64,000 nucleotides of DNA from Streptosporangium brasiliense (lineage in GTDB: Bacteria; Actinomycetota; Actinomycetes; Streptosporangiales; Streptosporangiaceae), in NCBI RefSeq assembly GCF_030811595.1, contig NZ_JAUSRB010000002.1, positions 310,001-374,000 of the forward strand, read 5' to 3'. Position 1 is the first letter of the stretch. The number at the start of each line of letters is the position of its first letter. Below, in pieces: positions 37,198 through 45,826 of this stretch. The notes under the pieces were generated by a model. That model did no database searches. It had not been told where the DNA came from and worked only from the letters and a program-made list of their open reading frames with translations. Position numbers and translations under genes: made by a program.

Positions 37198-38304
37198 CTA
37201 ATGGGAAATCCGCGCCTTCAGCTCTGTGATGGCCGACACAGGGGTCGGGTCGATCCCGTACCCCAGCGCGAGGTACGTACTCGCGTAGTCACCCAATTCA
37301 ATCAGCGCCGCGAGCCGTTCCAGCGGGTGCAGCCCCTCGGCGGCGAGCTGGGTGACCGGCACGCCCCGGTCCTCGGCCATCCGGACCGACACCTCGCGCC
37401 GCCGCGCCACCTGCGGATGCTCCTCCACGTCGCGCAGCACGAACAGCCGCAGCGACCGTCCGCCGTCGTCGGCGAAGATGTCGCGGGTGGCCAGCGGACC
37501 GTCGAAGGCCACCACCTGGTTGTGGTTCACCTCGGGGATCTCACCCCAGACGGCCGGATATTTGCCGTTCTCGTTGAGCTGGCAGGCCCACCGGTAGGCG
37601 GCGACCGCGGCCAGCGGGGAGGATCCCCAGATCATCGGCACGGTCTCGGCCAGCTCCATGGCCAGCGTCTTGCCCGGGTTGATGAACGACTCGCTCGCCG
37701 GGCGGCACCGGTGGGCGATGTCCTCCAGGCGCTTGGCCGTGCCCTCGAACACCTCCTCGTCCACCTGGAGCAGGCCGAGCTCGGCGGCGGCGACGATCAG
37801 CGGGATCGACAGCGCCCAGACGGCGGCGCGCGGCTGCCCCCCGGTGCTGACGGGCACGAACGGCGCGCCCGCCTGCCTGGCGATTGCCTGCAGCGGCGAG
37901 TCGGGCGCGCCCAGCACCAGCAGGCGGCAGCCGCGGCGGACGGCCTCCGCCGCCACCGCGAGCGTCTCCTCGGTCCGGCCCGAGCACGACACCGCGATCA
38001 CCAGGTCGGTCGCGCCGACCCAGCCGGGCAGGCGGTAGGACCGCACGGTCATGATCGGCAGCGGGGCGCCGTGACCGCACACCGCGTTGAGGACGTCACC
38101 GGCGATGCCCGAACCGCCCATGCCTGCGACCACGATGCTCCTGGGCCGGCCGTCCGCGCGCAGCGGCGAGAGGTCCGCCTCGCGCGCCGTCCGGTGGGCG
38201 GTGCGGACCTGCGCCGCCGATGCCGCCACCGCGCGCAGCATGCCCGACGGATCGCCCTCGGTCAGCAGCGTCTGATCGTCGAGCCGATCGGGCTCCCAGT
38301 TCAC
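37198..38304 (-). CDS. SIS-domain phosphoglucose/phosphomannose isomerase-like protein
   Basis: The 368-residue protein has two SIS modules: SIVVAGMGGSGIAGDVL (about 80) and the sugar-phosphate loop VIAVSCSGRTEETLAVA (about 125). The C-terminal part is typical of bifunctional PGI/PMI enzymes (NHNQVVAFDG). It probably interconverts fructose-6-phosphate with glucose-6- or mannose-6-phosphate, feeding ManB and ManC. GTG 38304 overlaps the Trm112 stop (GTGA), so the two are coupled. Confidence 0.88.
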   Translation of the reverse strand: MNWEPDRLDDQTLLTEGDPSGMLRAVAASAAQVRTAHRTAREADLSPLRADGRPRSIVVAGMGGSGIAGDVLNAVCGHGAPLPIMTVRSYRLPGWVGATDLVIAVSCSGRTEETLAVAAEAVRRGCRLLVLGAPDSPLQAIARQAGAPFVPVSTGGQPRAAVWALSIPLIVAAAELGLLQVDEEVFEGTAKRLEDIAHRCRPASESFINPGKTLAMELAETVPMIWGSSPLAAVAAYRWACQLNENGKYPAVWGEIPEVNHNQVVAFDGPLATRDIFADDGGRSLRLFVLRDVEEHPQVARRREVSVRMAEDRGVPVTQLAAEGLHPLERLAALIELGDYASTYLALGYGIDPTPVSAITELKARISH

Positions 38305-38474
38305 GACTTCCGCGCCTCGTCGACCAGCAGCACCGGGATGTCGTCCCGGACGGGATAGACCAGGCCGCAGCTGGCGGAGGTGCACGACAGCTCGTCCACC
38401 TCGGGCTCGGCGCGCAGCGGGGACTTGCAGTTGGGACAGGCCAGGATCTCAAGCAGCCAGTCGTCGATCTTCAC
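38301..38474 (-). CDS. Trm112-family small zinc protein
   Basis: This 57-residue protein reads MKIDDWLLEILACPNCKSPL, continuing with CTSASCGLVYPVRDDIPVLL. Two Cys pairs (CPNC and CTSASC) form the expected zinc knuckle of the UPF0434/Trm112 family. In eukaryotes and archaea Trm112 activates methyltransferases; the bacterial role is unproven. It starts 4 bases after manB and ends inside the start codon of the SIS gene. Confidence 0.93.
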   Translation of the reverse strand: MKIDDWLLEILACPNCKSPLRAEPEVDELSCTSASCGLVYPVRDDIPVLLVDEARKS

Positions 38475-38478
38475 TCGT

Positions 38479-39831
38479 TCAGCTCCTCACGACAGCGAGA
38501 ACTTCGTCCCTGATCGCTGCCATCTGAATCTCGTCGGCCGCCTCGGCGTTCAGCCTGAGCAGCGGTTCGGTGTTGGACGGACGAAGATTGAACCACCATC
38601 CGGGGCCGGACACGGTCAGGCCGTCCAGCTCGTCGAAGGTGACGCCGTCACGGCCGGCGAACGTCTCGCGGACCCGTGCCGCCGCCTCCGCCTGGTCGGC
38701 GACCGTGCTGTTGATCTCTCCGGAGGCCGTGTAGCGGGCGTAGTCCGTGAGGATCTCCGACAGCGGCCGGTCCTGCCCGCCCAGCGCGGCCAGCACGTGC
38801 AGCGCGGCCAGCATGCCGGAGTCGGCGGACCAGAAGTCCTTGAAGTAGTAGTGCGCGGAGTGCTCGCCGCCGAAGACCGCGCCGGTCCTGGCCATCTCGG
38901 CCTTGATGAAGGAGTGTCCGACCCGGGTGCGGACCGGCTCGCCGCCGTGCTCGGCGATGATCTCCGGGACGCCCCGCGAGGTGATCAGGTTATGGATGAT
39001 CTTGGCGCCGGGGTTCTTGGCCAGCTCGCGCACCGCCACCAGCGCGGTGACGGCGGAGGGGGAGACCGACTCGCCGCGCTCGTCGACGACCCAGCAGCGG
39101 TCGGCGTCGCCGTCGAAGGCCAGGCCGATGTCGGCGCCGGCGTCGATCACGGCCTTCTGCAGGTCGCGCAGGTTCTCCGGCTCGATCGGGTTGGCCTCGT
39201 GGTTGGGGAAGGTGCCGTCCAGCTCGAAGTAGAGTCCGGTCAGCTCCAGCGGGAGCCCCTCGAACACCACCGGGACGGTGTGGCCGCCCATGCCGTTGCC
39301 CGCGTCGACCACGACCTTCAGCGGCCGGATGCCGGACAGGTCCACCAGCGTGCGCAGGTGGTCGGCGTAGCCCCGCAGCAGGTCGCGCCCGGTCACGGTG
39401 CCGCCGCCGGCGCCGCCCACCCCGGACCTCAGCAGCTCGGCCGCCCGGTCGCGGATCTCCGCCAGGCCGCTGTCGCCGCCGATCGGGACGGCACCGGCCC
39501 GGCACATCTTCATGCCGTTGTATCGGGCCGGGTTGTGGCTGGCGGTGAACATCACGCCGGGCAGGGCGAGGCTGCCGCTGGCGTAGTAGAGCAGGTCGGT
39601 GGAGGCCAGCCCGGCGTGGACGACGTCGGCCCCCTGGGAGGTGGCCCCGCGGGCGAAGGCCGCGGCCAGCGGTCCGGACGAGGCGCGCATGTCGTGTGCC
39701 ACCACGGCGGTCTCGGCGCCGGTCACCTCTACGAAGGCGGCGCCGACCGCCTCCGCGGCCTCCTCGTCGAACTCGTCCGGCACGACGCCTCGAACGTCGT
39801 ACGCCTTGAAGATCTTGGCGAGGTCGCCCAC
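38479..39831 (-). CDS. manB: Phosphomannomutase/phosphoglucomutase
   Basis: The alpha-D-phosphohexomutase interconverts mannose-6-P and mannose-1-P, supplying GDP-mannose. The 450-residue protein has an N-terminal IFKAYDVRGVVPDEF, active serine loop TASHNPARYNGMK (Ser98), metal loop FDGDADRCW (about 240), sugar-recognition GGEHSAHYYF and phosphate-binding RPSNTEPLLRLN. It begins with GTG. It heads the leftward operon manB-Trm112-SIS-CDF, and DUF3499 lies 49 bases upstream. Confidence 0.95.
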   Translation of the reverse strand: MGDLAKIFKAYDVRGVVPDEFDEEAAEAVGAAFVEVTGAETAVVAHDMRASSGPLAAAFARGATSQGADVVHAGLASTDLLYYASGSLALPGVMFTASHNPARYNGMKMCRAGAVPIGGDSGLAEIRDRAAELLRSGVGGAGGGTVTGRDLLRGYADHLRTLVDLSGIRPLKVVVDAGNGMGGHTVPVVFEGLPLELTGLYFELDGTFPNHEANPIEPENLRDLQKAVIDAGADIGLAFDGDADRCWVVDERGESVSPSAVTALVAVRELAKNPGAKIIHNLITSRGVPEIIAEHGGEPVRTRVGHSFIKAEMARTGAVFGGEHSAHYYFKDFWSADSGMLAALHVLAALGGQDRPLSEILTDYARYTASGEINSTVADQAEAAARVRETFAGRDGVTFDELDGLTVSGPGWWFNLRPSNTEPLLRLNAEAADEIQMAAIRDEVLAVVRS

Positions 39832-39880
39832 TCCAGCTCCGCCCTTTTACGTCGTGTCTGCTGACCCCAGCCTAGTCGGG

Positions 39881-40249
39881 TCAGCGGTCGCGCTGGGGCT
39901 GAGCGGAACGGAGCACCCTCAGATGGCCGCGGCGCCCGACCTCGACCCCCTGGCCGACGGGCTCGGTGCCGCCTGTCGGCGCGGGCCTGGCGGCCTCGCG
40001 GACCGCGTTGGCGAGGGCTTCGAGGTCGTCCGTGCTCGGCGGTGCGCCGTCGGTGGGGAGGCGGACGACCTCCCAGCCGCGGGGCGCGGTCAACCGCTCG
40101 GCATGCTCGGCGCACAGGTCATAACAGTGCGGCTCGGCGTACGTCGCCAAGGGCCCGAGAACGGCGGTCGAATCGGCGTAGACGTACGTGAGCGTGAATA
40201 CGGCAGGCTGACTGCACGCGGTGCGGGAACAGCGGCGGACGGGGCTCAC
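39881..40249 (-). CDS. DUF3499 family protein
   Basis: The 122-residue actinobacterial protein contains CSRTACSQPAVFTLTYVYAD and PHCYDLCAEHAERLTAPRGW. The arrangement of Cys and His suggests a small metal-binding (zinc-ribbon-like) fold. GTG 40249 (MSPVRRCSR) matches the start of relatives; the frame is open 12 codons earlier. Function is unknown. It regularly precedes manB in actinomycetes. Confidence 0.88.
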   Translation of the reverse strand: MSPVRRCSRTACSQPAVFTLTYVYADSTAVLGPLATYAEPHCYDLCAEHAERLTAPRGWEVVRLPTDGAPPSTDDLEALANAVREAARPAPTGGTEPVGQGVEVGRRGHLRVLRSAQPQRDR

Positions 40250-40416
40250 GGTGGGACCGTATCCGGTAAGCGTCCGAGGCGCCACTATCTGAGCGCTCTT
40301 AACGAGCGTGTCGCCACAATTCGGACACGTGTCCCACCTTCCACCCGCCTGTACGGCTTAGGCCCCCTGTCACAACCTCTTCCCTGCCTTCCGCCGGGCG
40401 CGTCTAAGCTTGGCCC

Positions 40417-40872
40417 GTGAGCTCGGCACCCCGTGGACCCCGCCCTCCCCGCAGACGCGACCGGCACGGCCGCGGCATGCGCGGCCCGCTGGCCCCCTCC
40501 CACGTGCCGATCGCCAAGTCACGCGGCGAGCGCTTCGACGACTTCGTCCTGGACGCGGTGGACCGGCTCAAGCCCCGCTGGAGCAAGCAGCTGGCGGCGG
40601 TGGAGTTCGCGGTCGAGGAGGTGCCGCCGATCAGCCAGCTCGGCGACGGGCCCGGCCTGCTCTCCGGCGAGCCGATCCCGTTCGGCCGGGCCGAGCCCGC
40701 CGTGGGCAAGCGCCCGGCCGTCGTGATCATCTACCGGCGTCCCCTGGAGGCCCGGGCCCGCGACCGCGACCAGCTCGGCGCGCTGGTGCACGACACCGTG
40801 GTGGAGCAGGTCGCCGGGCTCCTGGGCCTGTCCCCCGAGACGGTCGACCCCGGCTACGACGAGCGCGACTGA
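40417..40872 (+). CDS. Zincin_1 (metallopeptidase-like) protein with degenerate active site
   Basis: The 151-residue protein has a basic N-terminus and a core matching the small actinobacterial metallopeptidase family (FDDFVLDAVDRLKPRW, FAVEEVPP, VIIYRRPLEARA). Where active relatives carry HExxHH, this one reads VHDTVVEQVAGLLGL: the second His and the general-base Glu are missing. It is therefore probably not a protease. GTG 40417 is the start. The stop lies 30 bases from the convergent DUF5719 stop. Confidence 0.75.
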   Translation: MSSAPRGPRPPRRRDRHGRGMRGPLAPSHVPIAKSRGERFDDFVLDAVDRLKPRWSKQLAAVEFAVEEVPPISQLGDGPGLLSGEPIPFGRAEPAVGKRPAVVIIYRRPLEARARDRDQLGALVHDTVVEQVAGLLGLSPETVDPGYDERD

Positions 40873-40902
40873 GCGGGACGGCGCGGGCGGAGCGCCGGCG
40901 CC

Positions 40903-42318
40903 TCAGGGCAGCACGGCCGCCACGGACTCGGTGATCGGCGGGACCAGCGCCCACATGCGGGCCGCCGCCAGCGGCTGCGCGGTCAGCAGCAGGCCGCCCT
41001 TGACGCTCTCGTCCATCACCCGCCCGCCGTAGACCGGGCCGGAGCCCGGCAGCGGCAGCACGACCACCGCGAAGGCGCCGTCCACCTTGGGCAGCTTGAC
41101 CTCCTTGGTGCGCGCGGCGGCGATGTCCACCTCGAACGGCTCCGGCGCCTCGCCCTTGCCCGGCAGCACCTGGACCCGCACCTTGCCGGCCGCGTCCGGC
41201 GCGGTCAGCAGCAGCCGGGAGCTCTTCTTCTTGCCCGTGCGGTTGTCGGCGACCACGCTGCCCAGGTCGATCGGGGCGGCCCCGGCGGTGAAGGCCACAT
41301 CGCCCTTCGCGCCGGTGCCGGTGACGGCCAGCCCGGCCACGATCGGCGTGTCCGAGGTGAGCAGGAGCGCCGAGGGCTGCCCGCTGGCGGCGGCGGACAG
41401 GTCGAGGGTGGCGACGGAACCGGCGGGGACCTCGACGAGCTCGCGGTCCTTGAGGGCGTAGGTCCCGTCGGGGGTGAGCGCCTTGACCTCGACCAGGGTG
41501 TCGGACTCGGCGATGGAGGCGACGTACAGCTCGCGCTTCCCCCCGCCGCCGGGGATGCCCGGCACCACGACGCGGGTGGCCGGGGCGGTCGAGACCGGCA
41601 GCCAGTCGACGCCCCGGCCGCCGTGCATGATCGCCCGCGCCGCGGCGGCGACCCGGCCGGAGCTGGTGCGCACCTCAAGGGCCATGACGAGCGGTGAGGG
41701 GGCCAGGTCCTTGACCTTGATCGTACGGCTCTCGCCCGCTTCGAGCACGGACACGCCGCCGGAGTCGCTGATCACCGGGCCCTCGCCGGAGTAGACCATG
41801 ACCTCCACGATGGCCGGGGCGAGGTCGGCGTTGGTGAGGTGGAGCGTGACGTCGGCCGCCGCCGGGCCGGGCCCGATCAGCCAGGTGCTCGCCACCGGCT
41901 CCACGCACCGCACCCCCGCCAGCCCGCGCTGCCCGCCCGAGGTCTCCCTCCGGGTCTGCTCCGCCTCCAGACCGGCGGCCATGCTCCCGGTGGCGGCCAC
42001 CACGAGCGGCCCCGACTTGGCGGGGACCTTCTCGTGCCAGAGGCTGCCGGGGGTGTCCATGGTGGCGAGGGTCGTGTCGCCGGTGACGAGCGTCGTGGCG
42101 CCCTGTCCCTTGCCGCCCGGCGGGGTGATCACGCCGACGGTGGTCTCGGCGGGGGCGGGACAGACGGTCGTCACGGAGGCGACGGGCACCTTCTGGGGGC
42201 CGGGGGCGGGCTTGGCCGTGGCCTCCGGCTGGGTCGCGGAGGCCACGCCGTACAGGGCGAGCAGGGCCACCAGGACCAGGCCGAGCAGGCTGAACCGGTT
42301 TTCGATCAGTGATTTCAC
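40903..42318 (-). CDS. DUF5719 family membrane-anchored protein
   Basis: The 471-residue protein has one N-terminal membrane helix (about residues 10-28, FSLLGLVLVALLALYGVA) and a large extracytoplasmic beta-rich region typical of DUF5719. It starts at GTG 42318 in a 4-base GTGA overlap with the glycosyltransferase gene, so they are co-translated and probably cooperate at the cell surface. The exact role is unknown. Confidence 0.88.
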   Translation of the reverse strand: MKSLIENRFSLLGLVLVALLALYGVASATQPEATAKPAPGPQKVPVASVTTVCPAPAETTVGVITPPGGKGQGATTLVTGDTTLATMDTPGSLWHEKVPAKSGPLVVAATGSMAAGLEAEQTRRETSGGQRGLAGVRCVEPVASTWLIGPGPAAADVTLHLTNADLAPAIVEVMVYSGEGPVISDSGGVSVLEAGESRTIKVKDLAPSPLVMALEVRTSSGRVAAAARAIMHGGRGVDWLPVSTAPATRVVVPGIPGGGGKRELYVASIAESDTLVEVKALTPDGTYALKDRELVEVPAGSVATLDLSAAASGQPSALLLTSDTPIVAGLAVTGTGAKGDVAFTAGAAPIDLGSVVADNRTGKKKSSRLLLTAPDAAGKVRVQVLPGKGEAPEPFEVDIAAARTKEVKLPKVDGAFAVVVLPLPGSGPVYGGRVMDESVKGGLLLTAQPLAAARMWALVPPITESVAAVLP

Positions 42319-45179
42319 CGGAGGGTCGGCTCTCTCGAGGGCTCGGACGGGTCCTGGGCGGCGGGGCCGTCGGTCTCGTCGGTCCGCGAGCCGGGCGCGG
42401 CCAGGACCGAGACGACCAGCAGCATCACGGCCTGGGCCCAGAGCCAGCGGCCGTGCCAGGGGTCGCCCTGCGGAGTGGGGACCGCGGCGACCGGCTGGGT
42501 CAGCCGCCACACGCCGAGGGCCCGGGACAGGCTCATCCTGGCCAGGGCGGGCTGGGAGTCCAGCGCGTGGCCGATCTCCGGGCTCACCGGCGCGGCCACC
42601 ACGACGTACTGCACGCCGTGGGCGGCCAGCACGCGGGCGTCGTCGCCGCCGCGGCCGGAGACCAGCCCGGCCGCCGCGACGCCGACGCTCTCGCGGACCC
42701 CCTGCGGCGTGGGGATGTCGGACTCGCCGATCACCGGGGTACGGCCGCGCAGCACGGTGAAGGTCAGGCCGTTCTCCTTGGTGCGCAGCAGCAGCGTCCG
42801 GCTGCCGCCGGTGGAGTTGACCGCGACCAGGGCGGGCATCGCGTCGGGCACGTTCCCGTCGATCGGACCGGCCACACCCTTGGTGATCCACATGGCGGCC
42901 GCGAGCAGCGGCGTGGAGAAGGCGACCGCCACGACGGCGAACGCGGTGATCCTGCGCAGTCCGCCGGCCGCCCGGAACTCGACGATCCGGTCGGCGGTGA
43001 GGGCGGCCACCACGAGCATGCCGGTGGCGGCGAAGGCCAGCGGCACACCAGGCCAGGCCGGTGCCACGACGTCGCCGTTGAGGGAGGTGACGGGGGTCCG
43101 GCTGACCAGGATCGCCACCAGCACGCCGAAGAGCGCGACGCCCCAGCCGATCGCGATGACCATCCGGTTGCGGCGCATGAGCAGCGCGGCCAGGCAGGCG
43201 GAGATGAGACCGCCGGTCACCCAGAGCGGCGGCATGCCGGGGCCGCCGGGGCTGAGCAGCAGCAGGGACGGGGCGGGCAGGGCGGCGTCGACCAGGGCGA
43301 GCTGGTGCAGCCCGGCCTCCAGCAGGAGCTGGCCCGGGTTCCTGAGCACCTGGGCCAGCCAGGGGAACAGCAGCGCCACCGGGACGCCGAAGGCGATCAC
43401 CACGGAGACGGCCAGGCCCCGGCGGGGGAAGGCCAGCGCGGCCAGCGCGCCGAGGACGAGTGTGAGCGGGTAGACCAGCGGGGCGAAGGCCGTGCCGACG
43501 GCCAGGAGGAGTCCCAGCCCCCACGCGGCGCGGCGGGCCCGGCGGCCCTCCCCGGAGAGCAGGGTGGTGGCCAGCGCCGCGTAGACGGGCAGCAGCACGA
43601 AGACCACGGCGGTGCCGAGCCGTCCGGCGGCGACCGCGCCGGTGGCCACCGGCAGGAGCGCGTAGGAGGAGGCCAGCCAGACGCGGGTCCACCGGCCCGG
43701 GACGATCGAACGGGTCGCCACGTAGGCGGAGAACCCGGCCAGCGGCACGCAGCCCAGCAGCAGCACCGAGACCGCCAGCCAGGTCTTGCCGAACAGCACC
43801 GTGGAGAGCGCGGCCAGCACCGCGACGTACGGCGGCGCCCACGCGTCGCTGCCCAGGCCCGCCTGGTGGTAGCTCTCGACGTAGAGGTCCCAGAGGTCGG
43901 AGGCCCCGCCGATCACCGGGACGAGGGCGCCGCCGCCCAGCCGGGCGCCGCCGATCAGGCCGCGCTCGGCGACCAGCGTGACCACGGCGAGCGCGAGGAA
44001 GAGCAGCACGCCGGGGTTGCCGAAGAACCGCTGCATCACCCCGGTGTCGGTGAGCAGCTCCTCACCGTCCTCCTGCGAGGGGGTCACGGCGTGGTGCCGC
44101 CCGGCGGACTCCACGAAGCCGGTCCCGGCCAGGTAGCTCTGGACCCGGTCCGACAGGCGCCGGTAGCCCGCGCCCGGCGGGGTGAGCAGCCGTTTGATCG
44201 CGGCGTGGCTCTGTTTGCGGCCCTTGGCGCGCATCCGGCGGGCCCTGATCATCCGGCCGGGACGGCCGAGCACGGAGCCAAGCGCGGCGATCTCGTCCAG
44301 CGCGTTGGCGGGCTGCTTGGCCACCAGGAACAGCAGCGTGCGGAAGACCGATCCGGAGAGGTTGCGGACCAGCGCCCACATCAGCGGCCAGAACGGCAGG
44401 TTCGCCATGATCACGAAGATGGCGTTGCGGCGGTCCAGGCGGCGGGGATGGTCGCCGCTGGCGGTGATGCGGCGCCGCCGCCGGGTGGCGGCCTCGGCGT
44501 GCCAGGCCACCGCCTGGGTGACGTTCTGCACCCGGTGCCCGGCGGCCCGCACCCGCCAGCACAGGTCGAGGTCGTCACGGAACAGCGGCAGGTCGGGGTC
44601 GAGCCCGCCCACCTCGTCCCAGACGTCCCGGCGGATCAGCATCCCCGCCGTGGAGACCGAGAGCACGTCCCGGACCCCGTCGTACTGCCCCTGGTCGAAC
44701 TCCCGGGCCTCCAGCCCGGTGTCGCGGCGGCCCGTCCGGTCGACGGTGACGCCGACCTCCAGCAGGAGCCGCCGGTCCAGCCAGTCGCGGAGCTTGGGGC
44801 CGAGCACCCCGGCCTTGGGATCCTGTTCGGCGGCCCGGAGCAGGTTCTGCAGCGCGGTGTCGTCCGGCGCGCAGTCGTCGTGCAGCAGCCAGATCCACTC
44901 CTGCCCGCCGGCCGGCCCCAGCCGGTCGAGCACCTCGGCGACCGCCTGGCCGAAGCTCGTCGAGCGCGGAAGGGCGAGCACGGCGTTCGGGCCGAGGACG
45001 CCGCTCAGCAGCGCGGCGCTGCCGTCCCGGCTGCCGTTGTCCACCCCGACGGCGCGGTCCACCGGCCGGGTCTGTCTGAGCAGCGCGTCGAGGGTCTCCT
45101 GCAGCCAGCGGGCGCCGTCGTGGGAGACGACGATCGCGGTGACCGTGTGGTGGAGACGAGGGGAGTCGGTGCTGGACAT
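42315..45179 (-). CDS. Large membrane glycosyltransferase (GT2) protein
   Basis: The 954-residue protein has an N-terminal GT-A domain (about 1-290) with IVVSHDGARWLQETLDALLRQ, a DDCAPDD motif near 110 and FRDDLDLCWRVRAAGHRV. A membrane region of about twelve helices from residue 380 and a short Pro-rich tail follow. Such fusions are conserved in actinomycetes beside whiB and DUF5719 and are thought to build cell-envelope polysaccharide; the acceptor is unknown. ATG 45179 begins just before the conserved GT2 sequence; the longer frame to 45245 lacks a ribosome site. Confidence 0.9.
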   Translation of the reverse strand: MSSTDSPRLHHTVTAIVVSHDGARWLQETLDALLRQTRPVDRAVGVDNGSRDGSAALLSGVLGPNAVLALPRSTSFGQAVAEVLDRLGPAGGQEWIWLLHDDCAPDDTALQNLLRAAEQDPKAGVLGPKLRDWLDRRLLLEVGVTVDRTGRRDTGLEAREFDQGQYDGVRDVLSVSTAGMLIRRDVWDEVGGLDPDLPLFRDDLDLCWRVRAAGHRVQNVTQAVAWHAEAATRRRRRITASGDHPRRLDRRNAIFVIMANLPFWPLMWALVRNLSGSVFRTLLFLVAKQPANALDEIAALGSVLGRPGRMIRARRMRAKGRKQSHAAIKRLLTPPGAGYRRLSDRVQSYLAGTGFVESAGRHHAVTPSQEDGEELLTDTGVMQRFFGNPGVLLFLALAVVTLVAERGLIGGARLGGGALVPVIGGASDLWDLYVESYHQAGLGSDAWAPPYVAVLAALSTVLFGKTWLAVSVLLLGCVPLAGFSAYVATRSIVPGRWTRVWLASSYALLPVATGAVAAGRLGTAVVFVLLPVYAALATTLLSGEGRRARRAAWGLGLLLAVGTAFAPLVYPLTLVLGALAALAFPRRGLAVSVVIAFGVPVALLFPWLAQVLRNPGQLLLEAGLHQLALVDAALPAPSLLLLSPGGPGMPPLWVTGGLISACLAALLMRRNRMVIAIGWGVALFGVLVAILVSRTPVTSLNGDVVAPAWPGVPLAFAATGMLVVAALTADRIVEFRAAGGLRRITAFAVVAVAFSTPLLAAAMWITKGVAGPIDGNVPDAMPALVAVNSTGGSRTLLLRTKENGLTFTVLRGRTPVIGESDIPTPQGVRESVGVAAAGLVSGRGGDDARVLAAHGVQYVVVAAPVSPEIGHALDSQPALARMSLSRALGVWRLTQPVAAVPTPQGDPWHGRWLWAQAVMLLVVSVLAAPGSRTDETDGPAAQDPSEPSREPTLR

Positions 45180-45257
45180 GCGTCCCGAGTTCAGGAGGGG
45201 GTGATGATCGGCGCGACAACGATACGACACCCTATGTCCGGCCATGGCGCGCGCATG

Positions 45258-45292
45258 AAAAAAGGGTCACGTGACCGGCGGCCACGTGACCC
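45258..45292 (-). terminator. Intrinsic terminator of whiB
   Basis: On the minus strand a perfect 10-bp stem GGGTCACGTG/CACGTGACCC with a 9-nt loop is followed by six T residues, a classical rho-independent terminator, rare in this G+C-rich window. It lies 51 bases after the whiB stop. Confidence 0.9.
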
Positions 45293-45342
45293 GTGGAGAT
45301 AGATATCGTCAAGCGCTCTCAGCGAGCGCCACGGACTGCCTC

Positions 45343-45603
45343 TCAGACTGCTTCACGCTTGATCCGGCGGCGTTCCCGCTCGGAAAGCCCACCCCAGATG
45401 CCAAACCGCTCATCATGCTCAAGCGCGTACTCAAGGCACTCGGCACGCACCTCGCAGGAGCGGCAAACCTTCTTGGCCTCCCGTGTGGATCCGCCCTTCT
45501 CCGGGAAGAACGCCTCCGGGTCGGTCTGCGCACACAAGGCGCGTTCCTGCCAGCCAAGCTGCTCTTCAGCGATGCTGTCCTGTGCGATGACCAGGTCGGC
45601 CAC
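45343..45603 (-). CDS. whiB: WhiB-family iron-sulfur transcription factor (WhiB/WhiB2 type)
   Basis: The 86-residue protein has four cluster-binding cysteines (Cys24, Cys47, Cys50, Cys56; CxxC then x5 C), the GIWGG turn (68-72) and a basic C-terminus RERRRIKREAV. The segment ELGWQERALCAQTDPE-like and EKGGSTREAKKVC is diagnostic of the developmental WhiB (mycobacterial WhiB2/WhmD), which partners with WhiA in sporulation septation. GTG 45603 has GGGAGGT upstream. It has its own predicted promoter and a strong terminator, so it is monocistronic. Confidence 0.94.
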   Translation of the reverse strand: MADLVIAQDSIAEEQLGWQERALCAQTDPEAFFPEKGGSTREAKKVCRSCEVRAECLEYALEHDERFGIWGGLSERERRRIKREAV

Positions 45604-45687
45604 TGCACACCTCCCTGCCGCCCGCAAATGGAGCCCCCCTATGAACGCCTCCCTCTTACCCACCCTGAGGAAGGCGTAACAACACGT

Positions 45688-45699
45688 GTGTAATTACAC
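45688..45699. promoter_or_regulatory. Perfect 12-bp palindrome over the whiB -10 box
   Basis: GTGTAATTACAC covers the predicted -10 hexamer; ACACGTGT overlaps its left end. A repressor bound here would exclude RNA polymerase. It does not fit the BldD consensus I know. Confidence 0.5.
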
Positions 45700-45722
45700 G
45701 CGCGTGCCCGGTGTGGCGTCAA
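45693..45722 (-). promoter_or_regulatory. Predicted whiB promoter
   Basis: On the minus strand TTGACG (45717-45722), an 18-base spacer and TGTAAT (45693-45698) give a good vegetative sigma-type promoter about 90 bases before the start codon. Confidence 0.6.
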
Positions 45723-45826
45723 GCGGCATGCCGGTATCCGGGGAAAGACCTGCTCTCCCCGGTTCTGGGCCGTGTGCCTGCCATGACGGCGATCGCGCCA
45801 AGAGGTCGTGACGATCGCCTGGCCGT

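Noticed and set aside
42309..45302. 997-codon frame antisense to the membrane glycosyltransferase
   Set aside because: Shadow of a well-supported gene; Gly/Gln/His-rich composition with no domains.
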